A stretch of DNA of 64,000 nt, taken from assembly GCA_036275915.1 (NCBI GenBank), contig DASUCV010000001.1, positions 1 to 64,000 of the forward strand, written 5' to 3'. Numbering within the stretch: the stretch's first letter is position 1; each line of letters begins with the position of its first letter. The DNA comes from Candidatus Polarisedimenticolaceae bacterium (GTDB lineage: Bacteria > Acidobacteriota > Polarisedimenticolia > Polarisedimenticolales > DASRJG01). Below the pieces are notes generated by a model. It did not search any database, was not told where the DNA came from, and saw only the letters and a program-made list of their open reading frames with translations. Position numbers and translations under genes: made by a program. Below are positions 15,971 through 23,529 of this stretch, one piece after another.

Positions 15971-16578
15971 AGAAGCTCATCCCGATCGTGGCCTTCCTGG
16001 CGCTCGCGGCGGCGCCCGTCTTTGCGGACGACGCGAAGCCGGAGTGGGCGTGCTCCGTCTCCCTCTGGGGCTACGACGTGCCGGAGTCGCAAGACTACCT
16101 CAACCCGAACTTCACCGCCGATCGCGGCCGTCTCCACCTCGAGGTGCGTTACCAGTACGAGGCCATCGATACGACCTCGGTCTGGGCGGGCGCGAACTTC
16201 CACGCCGGCAAGAGCTGGTCGTTCGATGCGACGGCGATGCTCGGCGGGGTCTTCGGCGATCTCGACGGCGTGGCCCCGGGCTACCGGCTCTCGCTCGAGC
16301 ACAAGTGGTTCTACCTGGCGAGCGAAGGCGAGTACTTCATCAGCAGCCACGGCGACGACGGCGACTATCTCTACAGCTGGACGGAGGCCGGCGGCTACCC
16401 GGTCTCGTGGTTCCGCCTCGGCCTCGCGGCCCAGCGGACTCGTGCCTATCAGAGCGATCTCTCCATCCAGCGCGGCGCCTACGTCGGATTCACCTTCAAG
16501 TCGTTCGACGCGGCGGCGTACGTCTTCAACCCGTGGGACGACCCGACGTACGTGCTCGCCCTGCGCTTGGACTTCTAG
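15967..16578 (+). CDS. Small outer-membrane beta-barrel-like protein
   Basis: The 203-residue protein has a signal peptide (MKKLIPIVAFLALAAAPVFA) and alternating aromatic/polar strands with the terminal sequence VLALRLDF, ending in Phe as barrel proteins do. I do not recognise a specific family. As the third gene of the symporter operon (ATGA overlap) it may give outer-membrane passage for the same solute. Its stop overlaps the convergent SulP gene stop by 4 bp. Confidence 0.65.
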   Translation: MKKLIPIVAFLALAAAPVFADDAKPEWACSVSLWGYDVPESQDYLNPNFTADRGRLHLEVRYQYEAIDTTSVWAGANFHAGKSWSFDATAMLGGVFGDLDGVAPGYRLSLEHKWFYLASEGEYFISSHGDDGDYLYSWTEAGGYPVSWFRLGLAAQRTRAYQSDLSIQRGAYVGFTFKSFDAAAYVFNPWDDPTYVLALRLDF

Positions 16579-18188
16579 GCCCCGAGGTAGCGCGCGACCG
16601 CGGTCTCCATGTTGAAGACGAGCCCTTCGCGCCCGAGCGTCGCACCGAGCGGCGCGCGCTGCACCATCTCGAGCACATCGGGGTTGAGCTTGACGAGCCA
16701 GAGCGAGACTCCGAAATCGCGGATGCGCCGCTCGGCTTCCGTCAGCGTCTTGAGGGCGGAGTACTCGAGATCGGGCACGCCGCCCAGCTCGAGCGCGACG
16801 ACCTTGGGCTTCTCCCGCTCGATGAGCGGCCGTAGCTTCTCGAGGACGAGCCCGGCGTTCGCGAAGTAGATCGATCCGTCGAGGCGCACCATGAGAAGAC
16901 CGGCGAAGGTCTCGTCGTCGGGGTGATCGGCGCGGAGGGGCCGGAAGACGTTCGTGCCGCGCTTCCGGCCGAGGATGTGGATCCGCGTGCTCGATCCGGT
17001 GCGCGCGAGCGCGGCGAGCGAGATCACGATCGCGACGAGGATCCCCTTCAAGGTGCCGAGCGCGATGACGGCGAGACACGCGATGAGCGCCCAGCGGAAC
17101 TCCATGAAGCGCACGCGGCGGATCGCCAGGAACTCGGACGGCTTGATGAGGCCGAACGAGTAGACGATGACGATCGCCGCAAGCGTCGCGTGCGGCATCA
17201 ATCCGATGTACGGCGCGAGGAAGAGCATGGTGAGCAGCGCCGCGAGCGCGGTGACGACGCCCGCGAGGCGCGTCTTGGCGCCGGCCATCCGGTTGACCGC
17301 CGTCTGCGAGGTGCCGCCGCCCGCCGCCATCGCGCCGAGGAAGGCGCCGCCCGCGTTGGCGACGCCGGTCGCGAGCAGCTCTCGGTTCGCCCTGGGGAGC
17401 GGCTCGTCCGGCGACGAGAACGCGCGCCCGGCGGCGATCGTCTCGGTGAAGCTCATGAGCGCGATGCCGAGCGCGCCCGGCCAGAGCTCCCTCGCCAGCG
17501 CGATATCCGGAAGCGTGATCGCCGGCAGGCCCTTCGGCAGCGCCCCGACCGCGGCGATCCCGTAGGCGTCGAGCTTGAAGAGGGCCATCCCTGCGATCCC
17601 GAGACCGGCCGCGATGAGCGGCGCCGGCCAGCGCGGGGCGAAATGCTCGAATGCGACGAGGAGAGCGATCGTGCCGAGAGCGACGGCGAGCGTGGGCCAC
17701 GAGGTCTCGGGAAGGCTCTTCGCGATCGCGGCGAGATTGTGGAGGAAGCCGCCCTTCACGATGTGGGTCCCGAGGAGCTTGGGGATCTGATCCACGACGA
17801 TGACGAGCCCGATCCCCGCCTTGAAGCCGACGAGCACCGGCTCCGAGATGAAGTTCGCGACGAACCCCAGGCGGAGCACCCCCGCGGCGACGAGGATCGC
17901 CCCGACGAGGAGCGTGAGCGTGGCCGACGCGCGGATCGGGTCGGCGGCCTCCGCGATTTGACCGATCTGCGCGCCGACGAGGATGGCGAGGGTCGTCGTC
18001 GTCGAGACCGAGAGCACGCGCGACGACCCGAGGAAGGCGTAGAGGAGCATCGGGATGAACGCGGTGTAGAGGCCGGCCTGAACGGGGAGGCCCGCGATCG
18101 TGGCGTACGCCATCGCCTTGGGGATGACGACCGCGGCGGTCGTCGCACCCGCGAGCAGGTCGAAGCGGAGGTTCGCCCGGTCAGACAT
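16575..18188 (-). CDS. SulP-family inorganic anion transporter with STAS domain
   Basis: The 537-residue protein starts at MSDRANLRFDLLAG, right before the first TM; a longer upstream frame lies in the dehydrogenase gene. The Sulfate_transp core includes AMAYATIAGLPVQAGLYTAFIP and FLGSSRVLSVSTTTTLAILVG (binding-site region), and the C-terminus is a STAS domain (from about residue 430, with VVALELGGVPDLEYSALKTL). SulP proteins carry sulfate, bicarbonate or other anions. The gene begins 8 bp inside the dehydrogenase gene, so the two are co-transcribed. Confidence 0.9.
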   Translation of the reverse strand: MSDRANLRFDLLAGATTAAVVIPKAMAYATIAGLPVQAGLYTAFIPMLLYAFLGSSRVLSVSTTTTLAILVGAQIGQIAEAADPIRASATLTLLVGAILVAAGVLRLGFVANFISEPVLVGFKAGIGLVIVVDQIPKLLGTHIVKGGFLHNLAAIAKSLPETSWPTLAVALGTIALLVAFEHFAPRWPAPLIAAGLGIAGMALFKLDAYGIAAVGALPKGLPAITLPDIALARELWPGALGIALMSFTETIAAGRAFSSPDEPLPRANRELLATGVANAGGAFLGAMAAGGGTSQTAVNRMAGAKTRLAGVVTALAALLTMLFLAPYIGLMPHATLAAIVIVYSFGLIKPSEFLAIRRVRFMEFRWALIACLAVIALGTLKGILVAIVISLAALARTGSSTRIHILGRKRGTNVFRPLRADHPDDETFAGLLMVRLDGSIYFANAGLVLEKLRPLIEREKPKVVALELGGVPDLEYSALKTLTEAERRIRDFGVSLWLVKLNPDVLEMVQRAPLGATLGREGLVFNMETAVARYLGA

Positions 18189-19227
18189 CGGCGAACTGGA
18201 TGACGGCCTTGATGTCGTCGGGCTGGCGCGCGAGCGCCGAGGCAAAGTCTTTCGGGGCGATACGCCGTGTGATGAGCCGTGCGAGCCACTCGCGGTCGGC
18301 GCGCGCGAGGGCTTCGCCCGCCTTGTACCAGTGGCGCTTGTTCGCGTTGACGCTCCCGACGACGACGTTGTTCCTGAGGACCATCTCCGCCGCGAGATCG
18401 GCGGTGGCGAAGCCGCTCGCGGCGCCGCCGCTCCCGACGCCGGTAAGGCAGACGATCCCACCGGCGCCGATGCATTGAAGGGCGTCCGAGATGACCTGGC
18501 CGACCCCCGTGCACTCGACGATGACGTCCGGCTGGAATCCGACGTCCTTGACCGAGCCGCTGTGGTACGTCGCGCCGAGCGCTTTCACGAGATCGGGCTT
18601 CGGCCCCGTCGTCACGCGGTCGAGCACGTGCACCTCGAGCCCGCGCTGACGCCCGAGCAACGCCGCGAGGAGTCCGATCGGACCCGCTCCCGTCACGAGA
18701 ACCGTGCGCGGCTCCCAGAAGGCTCGCTGCCCGACCGCCACCACTTGCTCCCACGCCTTCGCCACGACCGTCGTGGGCTCGAGGAGGACGCCGAGGAGTC
18801 CGAGCGATCGATCGACACGCATCGCGTACTCGGGCTCGATACGCCAGCGCTCCGACATGAATCCGTCGATCTGCTTGATCCCGCGCTCCGTGTACTGGCC
18901 GTTCCGGCACATGTCCCACTCGCCCACGGCGCAGTTGGGACACGGCACCGGGTCGGGCCGGCGCACGATCCCGACGACGAGATCCCCCGCCCGTAACCCG
19001 GTCGGCCCCGGATCGACGACGCGTCCGAGCGACTCGTGCCCCAGCACGAGCCGGGTCCGTCCCTCCGGTGCCCAACCGTACTTGCCCTCGGCGATCTCGA
19101 CGTCGGTGCCGCACACGCCGACCGCGACCGCTTCGACGACGATCGACCCGTTGCGCGGGTCCGGATCCGGGACATCCTCGAGCCGTGCGCTCCCGGGGAC
19201 CTTCGGCTCGACGGTGATCGCCTTCAT
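18181..19227 (-). CDS. Zinc-dependent glucose 1-dehydrogenase-like MDR enzyme
   Basis: The 348-residue medium-chain dehydrogenase/reductase has catalytic zinc ligands Cys39 (GVCGTDVEI) and His64-Glu65 (LGHES), a cysteine cluster for a structural site (PCPNCAVGEWDMC, only three Cys visible), and the Rossmann motif VTGAGPIGLLAALLG. The C-terminal half resembles the glucose dehydrogenase type (Glu_dehyd_C). It probably oxidises an aldose or polyol with NAD(P). It lies upstream of and overlaps SulP; the functional link is unclear. The divergent gene starts 21 bp away. Confidence 0.82.
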   Translation of the reverse strand: MKAITVEPKVPGSARLEDVPDPDPRNGSIVVEAVAVGVCGTDVEIAEGKYGWAPEGRTRLVLGHESLGRVVDPGPTGLRAGDLVVGIVRRPDPVPCPNCAVGEWDMCRNGQYTERGIKQIDGFMSERWRIEPEYAMRVDRSLGLLGVLLEPTTVVAKAWEQVVAVGQRAFWEPRTVLVTGAGPIGLLAALLGRQRGLEVHVLDRVTTGPKPDLVKALGATYHSGSVKDVGFQPDVIVECTGVGQVISDALQCIGAGGIVCLTGVGSGGAASGFATADLAAEMVLRNNVVVGSVNANKRHWYKAGEALARADREWLARLITRRIAPKDFASALARQPDDIKAVIQFADV

Positions 19228-19248
19228 CGTGCGACAATCGCGCCCGGC

Positions 19249-20172
19249 ATGGCGCGCCCGTCCCGCATCGGACTCCTCATCGTCGTCCTCCTCGCGTCCA
19301 CTTGCGCGGCGAGCGCCCAGGAGCTCGAGCCGCGAGCTTACTCGTCTTCCCCCCTCGGCACGAACTTCTTCCTGCTGGCGCTCGGCCGGTCGAGCGGATC
19401 GGTCATCTTCGATCCGTCGATTCCGATCACCGACGTGAGCGCGCACGTCGGCAGCGCGACCGCCGGTTACGGGCGGTCGTACGGGATCGGCGGCAAGCAG
19501 GGACTCTTCACCATCGCGTTCCCCTATGCCGTCGCCCACGTCGAAGGGATGGTCCAGGAACAGGCGCACGCGGTGACACGCTCCGGGCTCGCCGACCTAC
19601 GGCTCCGCGCGTCGCTCAACCTGATCGGCGGCAAGGCGATGAGCCCCGCGGAGTTCGCCGCGGCGCCTCGCAAGACGGTCTTCGGGATCAGCGTCACCGT
19701 GCAGGCGCCGACCGGTGCCTACGATGCGACCAAGCTGGTCAACCTCGGCACCAACCGGTGGGCGTTCAAGCCGGAGCTCGGCGTCTCGGTGCCGGTTGGG
19801 CACTGGTACCTCGAGGCGTACGCCGGCGCGTGGTTCTTCACGAACAACGTCAACTTCTACCCCGGGACGTCGGTCAAGCAACAGGATCCGTTGACGTCGG
19901 CGCAGTTCCACGTCGCCTACACGTTCAAGAACCGGTCGTGGCTGGCCCTCGACGGGACGTGGTACGGCGGCGGTCAGGTGACGCTCGACGACGGCCCTCC
20001 CTCGGCGCGCTTCAGCAACAGCCGCTACGGCGGCACATTCTCGTTGCCGGTCGCCAAGCTCCATTCGCTCAAGTTCGCCGCGAGCAAGGGCGCCTCGGCG
20101 CGCACCGGCAGCAACTTCACGACTTATCTGCTCGCGTGGCAGGTGCTCTGGTTCGAGCGAGGAAACCCCTAG
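19249..20172 (+). CDS. Outer-membrane transporter-like protein (phenol MetA-pathway family type)
   Basis: The 307-residue protein has a signal peptide (MARPSRIGLLIVVLLASTCAASA) and a beta-rich body. LGTNRWAFKPELGVSVPVGHWYLEAYAGAWFF is typical of the family annotated as putative MetA-pathway phenol degradation or simply transporter, which I take to be an outer-membrane barrel. A GACAAT sequence lies 10 bp before the ATG. It stands alone and ends 3 bp before the palindrome at 20175. The transported compound is unknown. Confidence 0.7.
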   Translation: MARPSRIGLLIVVLLASTCAASAQELEPRAYSSSPLGTNFFLLALGRSSGSVIFDPSIPITDVSAHVGSATAGYGRSYGIGGKQGLFTIAFPYAVAHVEGMVQEQAHAVTRSGLADLRLRASLNLIGGKAMSPAEFAAAPRKTVFGISVTVQAPTGAYDATKLVNLGTNRWAFKPELGVSVPVGHWYLEAYAGAWFFTNNVNFYPGTSVKQQDPLTSAQFHVAYTFKNRSWLALDGTWYGGGQVTLDDGPPSARFSNSRYGGTFSLPVAKLHSLKFAASKGASARTGSNFTTYLLAWQVLWFERGNP

Positions 20173-20174
20173 CC

Positions 20175-20252
20175 AAATGGGGACATTCTGCTTTTTCCTT
20201 CAGAGCTTCGAAGTGCAGAAGCTCTGAAGGAAAAAGCAGAATGTCCCCATTT
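20175..20252. repeat. 35-bp perfect inverted repeat (palindromic element E1)
   Basis: Arms 20175-20209 and 20218-20252 are perfect reverse complements with an 8-nt loop. Outer ends read AAATGGGGACATTCTGC. The element fills the gap between the convergent 19249 and glsA genes, 3 bp after one stop and 10 bp from the other, so it could end transcription from both sides. Its outer sequence recurs in the element at 35239. Confidence 0.95.
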
Positions 20253-20261
20253 CTAATTTCC

Positions 20262-21275
20262 TTACTTGGGCTTCACCGCGTACGGATTGCCGCCGAGGGC
20301 GTTCGAGATGTCGGCGATCGCCTTCTGCGCGCGCACGCTGTTGCCCGCCGCATCGAGCGGCGGTGAGATCACGGCGATGCCGAACTTGCCCGGCGAGACC
20401 GCGATGATGCCGCCGCCGACGCCGCTCTTCCCGGGAAGGCCGGTGCGGTAGAGCCACTTGCCCGAGTCGTCGTAGAGGCCGGCGGTCGCCATGACCGCGA
20501 GCACCTTCGACACGTTCTCGTTCTTCATGACCTGCTTGCCGCTGATCGGATTCTTGCCGCCGTTCGCGAGCGTGGCCGCCATCGTCGCGAGGTCCTTCGC
20601 GTTGACGCTCACCGAGCACTGCTCGGTGTAGATGTCGGTGGCGCGATTCGGCTCGGCCTTGATGTAGCCGTACGCGTACATGAGCATGCCGATCGCCTGG
20701 TTCCGCTGGTTCGTGTCCGACTCCGACTTGAAGACTTCCTGGTTGACGGAGAGCGGCCGGCCGGCGAAGTCGCCGTAGAAGTCGAGGATGTTCTTCCAGA
20801 TCGCGTCGCGGTTCGCGCCCTTGACCATGGCGGTAGTCGCGATGGCGCCCGGGTTCACGAGCGAGTTCATCTCGGGACCGCCGAGCATCTTCTGCGCCAT
20901 CTCGACCGCGATGATCGAGTTGAAACGCATGCCGGTCGCGTCGACGCCGATCGTCGAGGCGATCGCCTCCGGCCCTTGCTCCTCGATGACCTTGGCGAGT
21001 GTGAAGACCTTGGAGATGGACTGGATCGAGACCTCGGACTTGATGTCGCCCGTGGTGTAGACCTTGCCGTCGGCCGTGACGAGGGCGATGCCGTAGATCT
21101 TGGAGTCGACCTTGGCGAGCGCCGGGATGTAATCGGCGTTCGCGCCTTCCTTCAGGTCCTTGTACTTGTCGAAAGCCGCTTTCATCGCGGCGTTGATGTC
21201 GGCCGGCGATTGCGCTGCGGCCAGCGTCGCGGCCGAGATCAGAACCACCGCGGCGAGCGTCTTACGGAAGATCAT
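20262..21275 (-). CDS. glsA: Periplasmic glutaminase A (beta-lactamase-like serine glutaminase)
   Basis: The 337-residue enzyme hydrolyses L-glutamine to glutamate and ammonia. The catalytic SxxK motif is SISK (Ser86-Lys89), with family blocks GPEMNSLVNPGAIATTAM, TEQCSVSVNAKDLATMAATLANGG and the closing YRTGLPGKSGVGGGIIAVSPG. Unusually for glutaminase A, it begins with a clear signal peptide (MIFRKTLAAVVLISAATLAAAQ), so it should act in the periplasm. It is the last gene of a four-gene envelope operon and overlaps the porin stop by 1 bp (TGATG). Confidence 0.93.
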   Translation of the reverse strand: MIFRKTLAAVVLISAATLAAAQSPADINAAMKAAFDKYKDLKEGANADYIPALAKVDSKIYGIALVTADGKVYTTGDIKSEVSIQSISKVFTLAKVIEEQGPEAIASTIGVDATGMRFNSIIAVEMAQKMLGGPEMNSLVNPGAIATTAMVKGANRDAIWKNILDFYGDFAGRPLSVNQEVFKSESDTNQRNQAIGMLMYAYGYIKAEPNRATDIYTEQCSVSVNAKDLATMAATLANGGKNPISGKQVMKNENVSKVLAVMATAGLYDDSGKWLYRTGLPGKSGVGGGIIAVSPGKFGIAVISPPLDAAGNSVRAQKAIADISNALGGNPYAVKPK

Positions 21276-22477
21276 CACTGCCCTCCCCAGGTCTTGCCAA
21301 AGTTGAACTTGGCCGAGAACTGCACCCGGAAGTCGTCGACGCTCCATCCGTCGGAGTTGTTCTCGCGGCGGCCCCACTGGAGCTCGGGACCGAACATGAC
21401 GTGATCGGTCGGGTAGAAGAGGAGATTGACGAGCGCGTACTGGCCGACCTTGAATGCGTCGGGCGCCTGGAGATCCGAGTTGCTGATGTCGACGCGCGAG
21501 TAGCCGATCGTGCTCGTCATCTTCTCGTTCCACGTGTGGTCGTAGAAGGCGACGAGACCGAAGACGGGCAACGCCTTGCCCTTGATCGGCGTGACCGCGT
21601 TGCCGAAGTTGCTCTCGGGGCCGACGTCGACCGGGGCGTCGTTCATGTAGTTCTCGATTCCCTCCCCGTAGACGATCGACGCGCGCAAGACGTCGCTCTT
21701 CAGGAACTTCACGTTCGTGCTGACGTTGACACCCCATCCGATCGTGTCGCCCGAGAGATCGATGGCGTCGGGGACGTTGTCGTCCCACTTGATGTAGCGC
21801 AGGGCGCCGGCGAACTGAAGGTGACCCCACGGGCGAGTCATCCGGAAGTTCCCCGTGACGTCGGGCGACGGGAAGCGGCCCTGGAGGCCCTGGCTCGCGA
21901 CGAGCTCGTCGACGACACCGCCGTCTCCCGACGCGCCGGGCCGCTCGAGCGCCAGCGTGAGCGCGTTGTCGCCCTGCATCGGCATCCAACGGAACTGGAC
22001 GTTGCGAAAGAAGACCATGCCGTTAGGTCCCCAGTACTCGATCGAGTTCGGGAAGACGTCCGGATCCATGAACGGGCTCCAGGTCTGCCCCGCGCCGATC
22101 TGCTTCCACTGCCCGTACGCGTGGCGCAGGCGGAAGGTCGTTTGCCCGGCATCGACGCCGGTGCCGAACAGCTCGAACTCGAAAATCGTGTAGACCTCGC
22201 CGTCCTTCGTGGGAATCCAGCTCTTGACGCCGAGCCGGCTCTGTCGCACGCCCGAGTAGAACCGGCCGTCCTGGCCGAACTCGTTGTCGAAGGCCGGCAG
22301 CTTCGTCGGCCGCATGACGTCGAACCAGTTCGGATCGTTCTGGTTGAAGTCGTAGCCCATGTCGAGCATCGCAAATCCGTAGAGGCTGATCTTCGCCTTG
22401 TCGCCTTCCTCCGCAGAGGCGCCGCGCGAGAGCATCGCGGCCGCGACGAGGGCGAGCACGCCCATTGATCGTCTCAT
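21275..22477 (-). CDS. DcaP-like outer-membrane porin
   Basis: The 400-residue protein starts at ATG 22477, preceded by a strong AGGAGGTG site 6 bp away; a longer start at 22495 is less likely. The signal peptide is MRRSMGVLALVAAAMLSRGASA. The body resembles DcaP-family porins: KISLYGFAMLDMGYDFNQ, a TTFRLRHAYGQ block followed by GQTWSPFMDPD, and a GWSVDDFRVQFSAKFNFG end. The FRLRHA...GQTWS block is shared with the porin at 25079-26593, so the two are paralogues. Downstream of the amidohydrolase and upstream of glutaminase, it probably imports the solutes they process. Confidence 0.82.
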   Translation of the reverse strand: MRRSMGVLALVAAAMLSRGASAEEGDKAKISLYGFAMLDMGYDFNQNDPNWFDVMRPTKLPAFDNEFGQDGRFYSGVRQSRLGVKSWIPTKDGEVYTIFEFELFGTGVDAGQTTFRLRHAYGQWKQIGAGQTWSPFMDPDVFPNSIEYWGPNGMVFFRNVQFRWMPMQGDNALTLALERPGASGDGGVVDELVASQGLQGRFPSPDVTGNFRMTRPWGHLQFAGALRYIKWDDNVPDAIDLSGDTIGWGVNVSTNVKFLKSDVLRASIVYGEGIENYMNDAPVDVGPESNFGNAVTPIKGKALPVFGLVAFYDHTWNEKMTSTIGYSRVDISNSDLQAPDAFKVGQYALVNLLFYPTDHVMFGPELQWGRRENNSDGWSVDDFRVQFSAKFNFGKTWGGQ

Positions 22478-22491
22478 CCGTTCACCTCCTG

Positions 22492-23529
22492 TCATTTGAC
22501 GTTCGCCTTCTCCCAAGCCCGCACCTTGGCGCGAGCTTCGTCGAACAAACGCTCGTAGTTCCCCATCCGCACCATCTGGCTCGCCTCGGGTGTCAGCTTC
22601 GCGAAGAGCGGCGCGTACATCCGGTAGACCTTGAGGTAGCCGTCCTGCGTCGTCGGCGCGACCTCGTCGGTCCCGAAGAGGAAGCGGTCGGGGTGGCGGT
22701 TGATCAGCGCCGCAACCTGATCGATCGCCTCGGGGGACGAGACGAGGTACTTCGCGACCTCGTCCCACGAGATGTCGACGTAGACGTGGCTCATGTTCGG
22801 GGCCGAGAGGAGGCGCTCGACGAGGTCGAGCTGGTCCTTGACCGGGCGGACGACCCGCCCCAGGCCGATGTGGGCCCAGATGATCGTCGTCTTCGGGTGG
22901 CGCAGGAAGAGGTCGCGAAGCTGCACGAGCTGGTACGGATCCTGGCCGGGCTTCGGAAACGGCATGTCGACGTCGTTGTGCATGATCGCCACGAGGCCGG
23001 CCTCGCCGCAGAAGTCGAGCAGGCGATCGAGCGCTGGATTCGTCAAGCTCGCGGTCTTCCCCGCGACCTTCGACGAGACGAACTCCTTGTGGATCGTGAA
23101 CTCGCCGATCCCGGAGAAGACTCCCGGGAACGTCGTGAGCACGCGGCGCACGTGATCGGCCGCGTACATGTCGGCCGGGTTGAACCCGGTGATCATCGGA
23201 TCGAACCGCGCCTGCTCGGCCTTGGTGAGCGAGCGGTACGTCATCGCGATGTACGCGTCCGTGAACGAGTAGTAGTAGAGCGGCGCGTCGGTCTGCAAGT
23301 AATACGTCGGCGCGAAGTCGCCGCTGTTGTCGTGGTCCCAGGTCTGCTGCAGCGGGATCCCGAAGAGCGCGACGCGGCCGACCTTGTCCCCCATGATCTC
23401 GAGGAACTTGTGAATGTCGGTTCCCTGCTGGACGTAGTTCGTCAGGTGGAAGTGGGAGTCGTCGACCTCGTAGGCGCGGAGCGGCAGCGCGGCGACGAGG
23501 ACCGCCGCGAAGACCTTGAGGGACCTCAC
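22492..23529 (-). CDS. Exported amidohydrolase-related (PF04909-type) TIM-barrel hydrolase
   Basis: The 345-residue protein starts at GTG 23529 with a signal-like stretch VRSLKVFAAVLVAALPLRA, cleaved before YEVDDSHFHLTNYVQQG. The metal ligands expected in this family are present: HFHL near the N-terminus, VAIMHNDVD mid-barrel, TIIWAHIGLGR, and FLFGTDEVAP at the end. Relatives hydrolyse or decarboxylate ring compounds and amides. Export is unusual for this family and fits the porin neighbours. It overlaps the upstream DUF3011 gene by 4 bp and lies 14 bp before the DcaP-like porin. Confidence 0.8.
   Translation of the reverse strand: MRSLKVFAAVLVAALPLRAYEVDDSHFHLTNYVQQGTDIHKFLEIMGDKVGRVALFGIPLQQTWDHDNSGDFAPTYYLQTDAPLYYYSFTDAYIAMTYRSLTKAEQARFDPMITGFNPADMYAADHVRRVLTTFPGVFSGIGEFTIHKEFVSSKVAGKTASLTNPALDRLLDFCGEAGLVAIMHNDVDMPFPKPGQDPYQLVQLRDLFLRHPKTTIIWAHIGLGRVVRPVKDQLDLVERLLSAPNMSHVYVDISWDEVAKYLVSSPEAIDQVAALINRHPDRFLFGTDEVAPTTQDGYLKVYRMYAPLFAKLTPEASQMVRMGNYERLFDEARAKVRAWEKANVK

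Noticed and set aside
20175-20252. E1 as a simple intrinsic terminator
   Set aside because: No T-tract follows either arm, and length, perfection and relatedness to E2 favour a repeat element, though it could still end transcription.
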